The notes below the pieces were generated by a model. It worked only from the letters and a program-made list of their open reading frames with translations. It was not told where the DNA came from and made no database searches. A DNA stretch of 64,000 nucleotides from Lagopus muta (taxonomy: Eukaryota; Chordata; Aves; Galliformes; Phasianidae), in contig NC_064433.1 of NCBI RefSeq assembly GCF_023343835.1, positions 183,723,777 to 183,787,776 on the forward strand. The letters are read 5' to 3'. The position numbers and the translations under genes were made by a program. Each line of letters begins with the position of its first letter. The stretch's first letter is position 1. Below are positions 1 through 10,310 of the stretch, one piece after another.

Positions 1-810
1 CAACTGTTAGAGCAGCAGAGAAGTAATAAATTGCTTTTTAAAGTATCTGATTCAGTTCATGTACTGTGAAGTGGGAATTAAAACAAAAATTAAAGTTGTT
101 TGTTATTTGTTTGAGAAATATTCATTTTTTTAATACAAAGCTTGACCAAATTTAGGTACTTCAGTACCTAAATTCTGAAGTGTACAGAATCACAGAATGG
201 CCTGGGTTGAAAAGGACCACAGCGATCATCACGTTTCAACCCCCTGCTATGTGCAGGGTCGCCAACCACCAGACCAGGCTGCCCAGAGCCACATCCAGCC
301 TGGCCTTGAATGCCTGCAGGCATGGGGCATCCACAGCCTCCTTGGGCAGCCTGTTCCAGTGTGTCACCACCCTCTGTGTGAAAAACTTCCTCCTAACATC
401 AAACCTAAACCTCCCCTGTCACAGTTTAAGACCATTCTCCCTTGTCCTACCACCATCCACCCTCACAAACAGCCATTCCCCCTCCTGTTTATATGCTCCC
501 TTCAAATACTGCAAGGCCACACTGAGGTCTCCCTGCAGCCTTCTCTTCTCCAAGCTAAACAAGCCCAGTTCCAGGCTAAAAGATAAGGTTGGGGATGTTA
601 GTGCTTTGTTTGGGGATGCCTGCATGGGAGGAATTGGCATAGGTGTCAGTGCTGAGGGGTGAGGAGAAACTAAGCATAAGCTCGTATTTCTTACTCTAAT
701 GCAAGACAACTTATTGATGATTTTTTTTTATCAATTTCTGACTTTAGATGCTGTTAAATTAATTAATTTAAAACAGCACAAAGCCATTTTCACTTATTTT
801 AATCTTATAG
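1..810 (+). other. CWC15 intron (3' part), one CR1
   Basis: This is the intron upstream of the exon at 811. It holds a CR1 tail on the - strand at 183-582. Nothing else is recognised. Overlapping open frames here belong to the CR1. Confidence 0.7.
183..582 (-). mobile_element. CR1 LINE, 5'-truncated 3' tail
   Basis: The antisense CR1 begins with the terminal 'agaatcacagaatggcctgg' and runs through 'ctgcccagagcc' to 'aagctaaacaagcccag'. It belongs to the same subtype as the copies at 7716, 13575 and 57559, marked by a shared 'gatgccccatgcctgcaggc' block. Confidence 0.92.
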
Positions 811-899
811 AACATACAACATCATCTTCTGTGTCTAAGAAGCCTCGGCTGGACCAGATTCCTGCAGCAAACCTCGATGCAGATGACCCTCTAACTGAT
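811..899 (+). CDS. CWC15: CWC15 coding exon (first in window)
   Basis: The acceptor is cttatag before 811 and the donor is gtatgc from 900. The exon starts with the last two bases of a split codon, which gives Glu if the missing exon ends in G, and ends in phase 0. It encodes [20 protein letters not shown] and then the start of the acidic region at DADDPLTD. Confidence 0.93.
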
Positions 900-3800
900 G
901 TATGCATTCTTCTCTGTCGTCTTCCTTTCATTGTCCTGTTTTGGGGTTTTGCCACTGATAGAACATGAGCTTCTAGATATTTAAGAATATATATATAAAT
1001 TAAGAGTTGTAACTGAGAACTGGTTTGGGGGTACTCTACATCCAGTTCCTCTGTTCTGATGGAAGTCCATAGTAGTTTTACACTGCAATCAATGGTCTTT
1101 TTAGAAGGGGGGAAGGATGCTGTGACTACTAGCATACAAGAACTGGGGAATTGAAGGTACTGCTTAAATTATTGGTGTTTTTTTTAGCCTCAGTCAGAAT
1201 TCCCCAAAGGTAAAGCAGTCGAGATACGCTGATTGTCTGCATAAATAAGGAGTTCTTGGCTCCTTTCCTTGTGTTGATGTGTTGGAGTTGTTCAGGTACT
1301 GACAGCATGCTGATGTTTGTTTTGTTTCTAACAGTGCTATATTTGGTCCCAGCAATACTGGATGAGGTATTTAGGCATACAATTATAATGACTTGTGTTT
1401 CAGTGATTCAGAGTGCCAGCTCTCTGGGATCTGTCAGGAACATGGCGTTTGAATGATTAAAAGATAAGAACTGCAGTCATCTAAAAACACAAACACTTAT
1501 ATTTTTCTCTTTATGGTGTAAGAGCAAACGAACCATCTGTATTATATTTGCTGCTCCTACGAGCACTGGTCCCAGCTTCAGAAGTCAGCCTTAGCTCAAT
1601 GCACCTGAACTGTCTGGGGAACTTCTCATAGTTCTTTTTTCTCAAACAAGAGGGACATCTCTGCAGTCAGTGTTCAGAATGAAAAGCTGCGTCTATGAAT
1701 TTCACATAATAAACTGTTTCTTCTCTGCTTTTGTTGCTGATAGGAGGATGATGAGGATGATGACCTGGAAGACAGTGATGATGATGACACTGCAGCTCTT
1801 CTGGCTGAGCTGGAAAAAATAAAGAAGGAGCGAGCTGAGGAGCAGGCTCGGAAGGTAACATCTCACTCATTCCCATTAAGGAGCATCTGGTTGTTTTTGC
1901 AAATGTGCGTAGTAAAACTGTTGTGCCTTAAATTCTGAGCACAGGTGAGAACTGGTAAAGTGAGTGCCAAGCTCAGAGCTGGCACAGTACCTCAAAACAA
2001 GCTTCTCGGGTCAATCTGATGGCTTTGTTCTTATGTCTAATGTATCAGAAATACTTTCTTTAGCAGACATGTTTATGGGTGTTTTGCTAAAATGTTTTAT
2101 TTACTTTCCAAATGCTTTGTAGAGGCATTTGAGTTAAGTTAATCTTGCTTTTGACGTGCAAGTCTTTCTCTGAAGACTGGTGTCATACCAAACTGTAATT
2201 GTACTGGTGACCTACCCATGGCATCATCCAGTGGAACATTTCCTTTGTTAATCAGCTTTTTTGAAGCAAGAAATGAGATTTTTAGAAAAGAATTAAAAAT
2301 ACCAGCATATTCTTTGATGCTTCTGATCTTCTTACATTACTACTGTGTTGCCTTGGCAAGGAATGCCAATGGAAACTATAAAACTGGAACTGTTTTGATA
2401 TGATTATACACAGGTGACTGTATTTTGAAAATATATCCACAAAAATGAAATGAATTAATTTCCATAGCATAATATACAGCCTTGTAGTTTAACTGCTGGT
2501 GTGGTTTTTCAGGAATGCTCTCCACTAGAGACAACTGGCAGTAAACTGGGCATGGTGTACAGCAGGAAGTAGGAACAATTAGGAAAGAATAGTGTTTTAG
2601 CTGCTGTAGGCACAAGTGGCCACTCTTGAACCTAGGGAGTTCTAGGCCAGGTTGGATGGGGCCCTGGGCAGCTGGTCTGGTATTAAATGTGGAGGTTGGT
2701 GGCCCTGCCTGTGGCAGGGGGGTTGGAGCTTTGTGGTCCTTGAGGTCCCTTCCAACTCTGTGATCCTGTGTAAGGAAGTCTGCAGTGGTAAAACACTTCA
2801 GAAGGTTAAAATGTGTACCGTGCTCCTTCAGTGTAGAAGCTTTCCTGTAGAAGTCTTTTGATTCTTGAAAGTAAATCACATTGTGCAGAAACAAGCACCT
2901 TTCTCCATTGGCCTGTAAAAATCGGGAGTGTTACACCTACAAAACTCTGAACTTGTCACTAGAGGGTGCTAAAAGCTCTGAATTCTTTAGTTTGGCACTC
3001 GTTCTGTTTTGCTGTGGTTTGACTGGTGTTGCTCTTTGCTTTCCTGGCTGTTCCCCACCCACCAGAGGTAGGGCTTGTTACAGCGCCCAGGGCTACATGC
3101 AAACTCCATACACACAATGACTCCCCTATTTCATCTGTAAAGTGACCATTAGCCATTTGTAGTAGTGCATATTTTTCATTGAGTGACAGTTAATTAAAAT
3201 TAACCTTAAAAATTACCTCATGAGAGATGACGTCTTGTTGAATAGTGGGCACTGTACTGTAGTTGGAGTTGTATTTTCCTGGGGTTCTTTGGAGTGTAGA
3301 GAACAGTGATGAAAAGCAAAGACCAAAGCAGAGTGCAGCATTGGAGTCTTCAGTAGTAAGGCTCTCCTGAGAGAAGGTCTGATATTTATGCTGGCTTTAA
3401 GGGTGTGATCTCTAGATTATGCTGTTACCCCTGTCCTTAGCATAAGGCATTACTGACAAAAAGCTTTGTGACCAATTTGTGTAAATCTTTTTCCTCATGA
3501 TGTATGTAGATTTCACATTACCATGTCTTGCAAACTGTGATTTAAGCCTAATTTAGTAGGTAACTTTATGTTTGTTATCTGGTTGACTTCAGGATAACAT
3601 CTCATGTAAACTCTTATGTGTAGCTGCTGTTAATCCTAATCCACTTGGAAAAAAAATGCTTCATCTACTGAATAGTAGGCAGCTTGGGTAAAGTAGTGGC
3701 AAGGCCAAAGGGAAAGAGCAGAGTGAGTTCTTCACATTCTTACCTTGTTCTCCAATCTGTGCTGTTCTGTGGGCAGATGAGTTTGCCTGTGAGCGTTCTT

Positions 3801-6800
3801 GGAACAGGACAGAACGGGTTGAGTATAGTACTGTATCCCAAATTTGTGCTGTATGTTATTTTTTTCCCTGATAATTACCCTAAAATGCTAGTGCAGTTAT
3901 TTCTGAGACTCCATTTAAGGTAAATGGCTTATTTTAGTGAGCTCCTTTTGCTCATTGCTTTGGTGTCTCCTGCTTAAGGATCCGCGGAAGAAGGGCTGTT
4001 TATTCCAAAGCACATTTCTGCTCAGGCAGCTGAAACTGGAAGCCAGAGGCAATGCTGTCTTTCACTTTGTCGTGTTCTCTGGTCGATTCTCTCCTGTGGT
4101 AGTACCAGTTTTCCTCAGAAACCTCTAAACCTAGTTTTGGTAAATGCTGGTATTAAGAGATTCTTTCTTCATGGCATAAACAGAAATACCGGAGTGAAGG
4201 AAGTCGTTTGTCAACCAAATAAGAGACTACTCAAAACCTGCTCATTTCTCAAATTCCTTTGTATTCTTTAGAAACGTAAAATAATCATCACAAATTAAAA
4301 AGCTGACGGAGAATGGCATTTGTTCTGGCTTTCTTCCTGCCCTCTGTCTCTTCAACCCCTCTGGTTGTTCCCAGTGGAGATGGAGCCGACCAGAACACTT
4401 CAGTTCTGGGAGCTGTTTGTGTGCCATAGTTCTGCACGTGTCTGGAGCTGCCCAGCATGAGGACTGCTATGTGTGCTGACCATCCATGGTAGGGTCTGCT
4501 GGGAATATTCCAAATTCAGCATTGCAGCAGTCTTAATTTTCAGTTCTCGAGTGTTTCCTTAAAAGGTAAATTGAAATAATTAGAAACAAACTCAAACCAT
4601 TGAGCAGCTGAACACATGTGCACTGCTCCAGCAGAGCTGTTTCAGCTTCCGATCCTTCTATGCTTATCTGAGAACAGACTGAAAGTTTTGGCTTTGTTTT
4701 CTCGCAACTTTATTTCACAAAGTGCTGTTCTATAAGTAAATGTCCCACTTTACTGATGGCTGAAACAGACCTTTGCTCTGTTCTGTGTTTTAGCCACATC
4801 CTCAACTTCTTCCATCTAAAACATGAAATGAATTCCTATGCATGAACTCTTTCACTTAAATTAAAAGTGTATAATTAAAACTAAAGTAAAAGGTAATGAT
4901 TAAGAAGGATTTCAGTGAAGAGGCCAAGGAGATGATCAGGTGTATTTCTTCATAAAGTGTTTGTGAGATGTGCCAGCAATCCTCATCCTTGTCAAGAAGT
5001 AATGGTAATGGCCCATCTTTTGTGGGAAGGATGGCATCAACTCTGCATAGAGACACCACAGTTACAAGTGCCTTGTATGTTTTTTTTGTGGAATTTCAGT
5101 CCATTATTTGAGTAGAGTTAGTGACTTACGTAGGATTATATTACTGGCATGGATTAAGTCTTTTATTAGGTATTATTAGATCTTATTCCCCATTGCTAAA
5201 GGCAGTGCTGTTGTTTGTTGGTCAAAAATGAGCATTGGAATAACATTGTGTTGTGTGAGTTTTAGCCTTCAGTGCAGTACAGATATTTTGGGTTTTTCTT
5301 GCAGCAATTCAGAGTCTGCAGAAACTGAGCAAGGTAACTCATGGTAATACAGTGGAATCATTTCAGCACTTCCCTTTGCTCTGCACTTAGGATTGGAACA
5401 GTGCTAAAAAAAAAAATAAAAACTGTGGTAACAATGTTGTTTTTCTTTATTTTGTGGTCAGAAACAAATATGCCATGGGACTGTTATTCTTGCAGCAAGA
5501 TAAGGAATAATTTCGGTTTAGATTTAGTTTGGATATTGTGGGGAAGTTCTTTACCAACACAGCAGTGAGGTGCTGGAACAGCTGCCCAGAGAGGCTGTGG
5601 ATGCTCTGCCCCTGGAGGTGTTCAAGGCCAGGTTGGATGGAGCCCTGGGCAGCCTGGTCTGGTATTAAATGGGGAGGTTGGTGGCCCTGCATGCGGCAGG
5701 GGGTTGGAGCTTCATGATCCTTGAGGTCTCTTCCAACCCAAGCCGTTCTATGGTTCTGTGAATAACTGTTCAGTTAAGGTTAATGTAGTTCTGTCTGCTT
5801 TTTCCCTAACTGATGTTGCATAGCAAGTTCAGCTGCAATGGATGCTTGCTGTGACGTCCCATCCATGTGGCGTCATCTCCATCTGCTTCCTTGGTTTGTG
5901 GGACTCCCTCTGCCTGCTGACCCCTCACACCGTAATGTTCCTGTTCTGTTGCCTTTACCACCTGCACAGTGGCAGCAGAGGAAGGAGTTACTTCCCAACA
6001 ACAGGGCTGATTTCTGGTTCATCCCTGCACAACACACTGCTGTTGCAAAGCACAACGCAATGGAAACGCAGACAAAGGTGTCATTTTAAAAAAGGATGAT
6101 CTGAATAGGGATGCACTGTTTGCTCCCTTAGGCCTTTCTTCTGTTGTAGGCTTGCTGCATCCATAGTGTTTTAGCTTAATATGCCTTTGTTCGAGCACAC
6201 AAAAGAACAGTGCTGGCTTTGGAGCACCCTGAGCCTGTTTTACCAGCAGCTGTGCTTTATCTGCCCCAGAGGTGTGAAGCTCAGACAGCTGGGAAGGTTC
6301 TGTCTGCTCTGTTCCATTTGATACAGCCCGTGCTGTACCACTGGGAGCATCCCAGCTTTCAGTAGAGGAGTGGGCAGTGCATGATTTATGTGGAAAATTC
6401 TGAAATGTAATGAAAACCTTTTTTGGCTGGAGGTGAGGAATTCTACAGCTCTGGCCAGAGTGCATAAATCAGTTTAAGTGCAAATGTCAACTTTACACCA
6501 CTGTGAGTTATACCTTGTATTTCCTCTGTGTCATGTCTCTAGGATACAAGCTTTAATAAATAACCCATTTCTTAATTCTTGCATACCTTCTTTGGGAGGT
6601 TTTGCTGAAGGCAAATAATAGAGAACTCCTGAAGGCTAATCTTCAGAATTAGCCTGCTGTCTAATGCAGCAGCTCTGTTGAGATGTCATCCAGCCTTGTG
6701 ATGAGTGAGCTAGCAGGAGTGCTGGGACGTCGTTGTTAAGTGACTGAACCTGATGATGTCTTACTCAACACCTCTGTTCTCTGTGTGCTTCCAGACTCCA

Positions 6801-9800
6801 ATCTGTTGGCCTTTAATCACAAAGATAAGTCAGTGTGGTTTGTTACTGCTTCTGCTTGTGCTGCCTCTGCAGGTCAAAAGGAAGCTGGGGTCTGTGTGTG
6901 AGCAGAGCTGGGAGGCAGCCAGTGGTGGCACCAAGTGCCATGGGGCTCTGCAGCATCGCTGTCAGCAGATATGGAAATGGATCTTTGAAAAGAAGATCTG
7001 TAGATGTTTTCAGTCGCTGCCATCACTATAGAAGAGCCAAATGGGGATGCACATACAGGTTGTTTCTGCAAGCTTCCGTTCCACTGCGATGGAGGTGCAG
7101 TCAGTGCAGCAGCAGAGCCTGGAGCACAGTGAGCTCCTGGTGTGTGAAACTCATGGGGAGCAGCACAGCTCCTTTAGAACCTCACTGTATTGTACTGCTC
7201 CCTGCTGAGCTGTGAGCTTGGGTGCCTGCAGGCACATAGCTGGATGTCGATGTCTTCCTCTGGAGCTGCGTCCTGCCCTTTGACCACTGCTTGCAGCATG
7301 ACACTTACAGGTGCTGTGGCATTCTTCAATTTCAATTTTTTTGTCACCACATTTTTACTCTTGAGTCTGACAGTACTTCTTTCATTATCAGAAAGCAAAC
7401 TCCGTGATTGATGGAGATGGAAGGATATTATGTGGGTTACGCAAAACAGATAAAGTTATGATGATGCCTAGCATGCTGCTTTAATGTCTGATTATGGAAA
7501 AATGAGACATGCAGCTGTGTGACTCTGGGTCAGTAACTCTGGGTCACTGCCAAGGTTCATGTCACAGAAACCTGATGTATCGTGCTCTGTGTACTGCCTT
7601 GAGAAGAGTTTCCCTACGATTCAGCTCTAAGACAGGCAGCTGCTGTGGCAGCTTGAGAAGAGTTCTTTCTGTAGAAGCATTTGTCAACTGAGAAATACTG
7701 AGTTCTTATATTGAATCATATCATAGAATCATAGAATGGCCTGGGTTGAAAAGGACCACAATCATCATCACGTTTCAACCCGCTGCTATGTGAGGGTCAC
7801 CAACCACCAGACCAGGCTGCCCAGAGCCACATCCAGCCTGGCCTTGAATGCCTCCAGGCATGGGGCATCCACAGCCTCCTTGGGCAGCCTGTTCCAGTGC
7901 GTCACCACCCTCTGTGTGAAAAGCTTCCTCCTAATATCTAACCTAAACCTCCCCTGTCTCAGTTTAAGACCATAGGAGAGGTGCTCCAGCCCTCTGATCA
8001 TCTTAGTGGCCCTCTTCTGGACTCTTACTGCAGCCAGTTTCTCATGAGTATTGTCCAGTATGATACTGGACAACACAGGGGAGCATTTGCATGTTAACAT
8101 CCTGCTGTAGGTTTACCTAATGGCCTTAACAAAGAATCTGATCACCTCTACCTGTAAATCAGCACTGATTTATTTTATTTGTTAATATATTTTAAATCCA
8201 GCCTGATATATATTTTATATAATTTAAATATATATTTAAATTTAATTTATATATATAATATATAAATTTATATATCATTTAAAAATATATATATATATAT
8301 ATTTTAAATCTGCACTCAGAAAATCACCTTAATTTATTGTCTCCATCTTTTCATTTCTATAATAGATACAAGCAATGCATTGAGCTTCCTGCTGCTCTAA
8401 TGAGTCTTGAGGATATTCTTTTAAACTGGATGCAGAGAAGGGAAACGTGGTCATCCCAATGAGAGAATTCTGCTTTCCTTCTTGTAATCCAAAGAGCAGC
8501 CCTTGTGATGCATTTCAAAGGGCCCTGAAAAATGTATTGATGTAAAATGAATGTTACACAATCATTTTGAAGTCTGTGAGCGTGTAAGTCACCAATTTAG
8601 TGATACATCTTGAAATGTGGGCAGTGAAATCCAGTTTGTGTTGCCAGTAGTGCAGAGCTTGGCTTATGCCTGAGATACACTTCTAACAGTCGATCTTTCT
8701 GATCCTTAATGTTGGAACTCTTAAATAGTTTTTATTTATCCACTTAGTTTTCACCTTACATTTCCTAGTGTTCTTTTTAATTGGTCCCTGTGGAACTGGT
8801 ACTTGTCAAAGCCAAGCAGAGTGCTCAAGGTGATAGCGGAGTTCCACGTTGCTGGAAGGTTCCTTCCACCTACTGAATATTGTATAATGCATCTTCTTTT
8901 CTCATGAGGATAGGGAAAATCTTTTAATCTGTATGCAGTTTTTCTTATAATAAAAATGTAAATGGTAAATCTAGGATTTGACTGAATGCTTGATGGAACA
9001 TTCGAAATAAGTAGAGCAGAAAAGAGTACTGCTAGATCAACAGTTTATTAGCGGTGTTAAGCTCTGTAGTGTATCTTCTGTCCTTATTCTGCTCATGTGC
9101 AAGTGTCACATGCTCTGAGAAGGCTGAGCTGGGAATTAAAGCTATGAATGTATTTGCAGCTAAATTATGTTTATCTTTCCCTATCAACTAAACTTAAAAA
9201 AATGGCCCTGAAATGTAATATCTGTCAATTTCTGGTTCTCAGGAGCAAGAGCAAAAGGCTGAAGAAGAAAGGATTCGGATGGAGAACATCCTGAGTGGGA
9301 ACCCACTGCTGAACCTCACCGGCCCAGCACAGCCCCAAGCAAACTTCAAAGTGAAGAGGAGGTACAGTGCAGTCTGTGCTGTGATATCCATCCCTGATTC
9401 TCTCTTGTTGCTCTGAGAGTCTGTTAAATGTCATCATTTCCTTGCTCGAGTCTTGCAGCAATGTGATGTGAAATGAGAACACTGCATATAGTGGTTTCTC
9501 TTGCTCATTTCTCAGACGTTGTTCACATTACTATGAAAAGCAGGAGGACCAGTTTTCCTCAATTTGATGTCATGCTTCCATTTAAAAATACTACTTTTAT
9601 TTTTTGAGTGACCAGAATTAGTAGATGATGATCTTTTCCTAAAGAGGATTCTTGTTTACACATTACATTACTTTTGTGTTCAGTAGAAATCGGGAGCATT
9701 GAAGGCTTTCTCTGCTCTGTTCAAGTGCCTGCTATTTTCTGCAAAGTTAAGGTAACCTTCAGTGCACTGATATTATTGCTTCTAACTCAAGACCATTTAA

Positions 9801-10100
9801 GAGATGACTCGCTTCAGAAGAGCAGATCTTTTCTTTGTGAAGCTTACAGTTCTCTCCCAATGACGAATTGCTTGTAATGCATTGAAATAGGAAAGCCAGA
9901 CTGTACTTAAATGCTTTTTGTAAATAGCATCACGTTGATTTACCAAAGTTAAAAACATCTTTCTTTTCAGGTGGGATGATGATGTTGTCTTCAAGAATTG
10001 TGCCAAGGGCATAGATGAAACAAAGAAGGACAAGAGGTTTGTGAATGACACTCTGAGGTCAGAATTTCACAAAAAATTCATGGAGAAATACATCAAGTAG
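811..10100 (+). CDS. CWC15: CWC15 spliceosome-associated protein, C-terminal part (4 coding exons; 5' exons off window)
   Basis: CWC15 is a small acidic protein of the PRP19/CDC5L-associated part of the activated spliceosome, so it acts in nuclear pre-mRNA splicing. Seen here: four exons (811-899, 1744-1854, 9243-9361, 9971-10100) whose phases join without a break and give about 149 residues. In order they carry the [16 protein letters not shown] segment, an Asp/Glu-rich run followed by [19 protein letters not shown], an [19 protein letters not shown] helix, and the C-terminal [13 protein letters not shown] ... [12 protein letters not shown] block ending in TAG. The human protein is 229 residues as I recall, so roughly residues 81-229 are present and nothing looks broken. 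The missing N-terminal part should lie left of position 1. The gene converges on AMOTL1 across a spacer of about 16 kb. The last intron-bearing exons are spread over 9.3 kb because one intron alone is 7.4 kb. Confidence 0.95.
900..1743 (+). other. CWC15 intron, no recognised element
   Basis: An 844-bp intron with GT (900) and TAG (1741-1743) ends. It has a short (AT)n run near 987-996 and nothing else that I recognise. Confidence 0.75.
1744..1854 (+). CDS. CWC15: CWC15 coding exon, acidic run plus helix
   Basis: The acceptor is gatag before 1744 and the donor is gtaaca from 1855. The 111 bases are 37 codons, phase 0 at both ends. The exon opens with an almost pure Asp/Glu/Ser stretch ([15 protein letters not shown]), continues with [19 protein letters not shown] and ends at ARK. 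The exact acidic run differs from the human one as I recall it, but the following helix is essentially the same. Confidence 0.95.
2640..2772 (+). mobile_element. CR1 LINE fragment, 3' end
   Basis: Sense CR1 tail from 'ttctaggccaggttggatgg' to 'cttccaactctgtgatcctgtg'. It contains 'ctggtattaaatgtggaggt', a subtype shared with 5505-5762 and 35817-35980. Confidence 0.88.
5505..5762 (+). mobile_element. CR1 LINE fragment, 3' end
   Basis: Sense CR1 from about 'aataatttcggtttagattt' through 'ctgcccagagaggctgtgg' to the end 'gttctatggttctgtga'. It is of the same subtype as 2640-2772. Confidence 0.9.
7716..8095 (-). mobile_element. CR1 LINE, 5'-truncated 3' tail
   Basis: Antisense CR1 starting 'tcatagaatcatagaatggc' and ending near 'tactggacaacacaggggag'. 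The inner part includes the 'ccctcttctggactctta' segment, so it is longer at its 5' side than most copies here. Confidence 0.92.
8177..8310. repeat. AT-rich island with palindromes and 14-bp direct repeats
   Basis: This stretch is nearly pure A/T, with (AT)n runs and self-complementary segments such as the one around 8282-8304. The 14-mer 'atatattttaaatc' occurs at 8185-8198 and again at 8297-8310, bracketing the core. Confidence 0.75.
9243..9361 (+). CDS. CWC15: CWC15 coding exon
   Basis: The acceptor is tctcag at 9237-9242 and the donor is gtacag from 9362. The 119 bases start in phase 0 and end two bases into an Arg codon. The exon encodes [19 protein letters not shown], then [20 protein letters not shown]. 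It is separated from the previous exon by an intron of 7.4 kb. Confidence 0.95.
9362..9970 (+). other. CWC15 last intron, no recognised element
   Basis: A 609-bp intron with GT and AG ends. I see no repeat or conserved element in it. Confidence 0.75.
9971..10100 (+). CDS. CWC15: CWC15 terminal coding exon
   Basis: The acceptor is ttcttttcag before 9971. The first base completes the split Arg codon, followed by [19 protein letters not shown], then the highly conserved [20 protein letters not shown] and TAG at 10098-10100. The phase agrees with the previous donor. Confidence 0.96.
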
Positions 10101-10310
10101 TGCAGTTTTATGTGCTGTGGTGCTGACGGATTCAGCAGGTTGTTCCCCCACTCTCCCTTGGAATTCAAGGCTGAATATTTGGTCATAAATTCCTAAATGC
10201 TGTATCGAAATTGTCAACAGCTTCATAAATAATAACTGCTGTGTATGGAGTTTTATTCCTTCAGTATGCTTTCCTTTTTGTTTTAATTAAACCAGTTTGT
10301 GTTTCGTGAG
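10101..10310 (+). other. CWC15: CWC15 3' UTR
   Basis: This is the region after the TAG stop, running to the expected cleavage zone downstream of the ATTAAA at 10286. It contains no repeat. The end is inferred from the poly(A) signal and is uncertain by about 20 bases. Confidence 0.7.
10286..10291 (+). promoter_or_regulatory. Poly(A) signal ATTAAA of CWC15
   Basis: ATTAAA lies about 186 bases after the stop codon and is followed by a GT-rich stretch (gtttgtgtttcgtgagtg), the usual downstream element. No better hexamer is seen between the stop codon and this point. Confidence 0.7.

Larger units (their letters stand above)
1855..9242 (+). other. CWC15 intron, 7.4 kb, three CR1 copies and an AT island
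   Basis: The large intron between the acidic exon and the EQEQKAEE exon. It holds CR1 copies at 2640-2772, 5505-5762 and 7716-8095 and the AT-rich segment at 8177-8310. I see no conserved exon or RNA gene in the rest. Confidence 0.75.

Noticed and set aside
6019..6465. 148-codon - strand frame in the CWC15 intron
   Set aside because: No domain, no flanking gene structure, and the length is within chance for this base composition.
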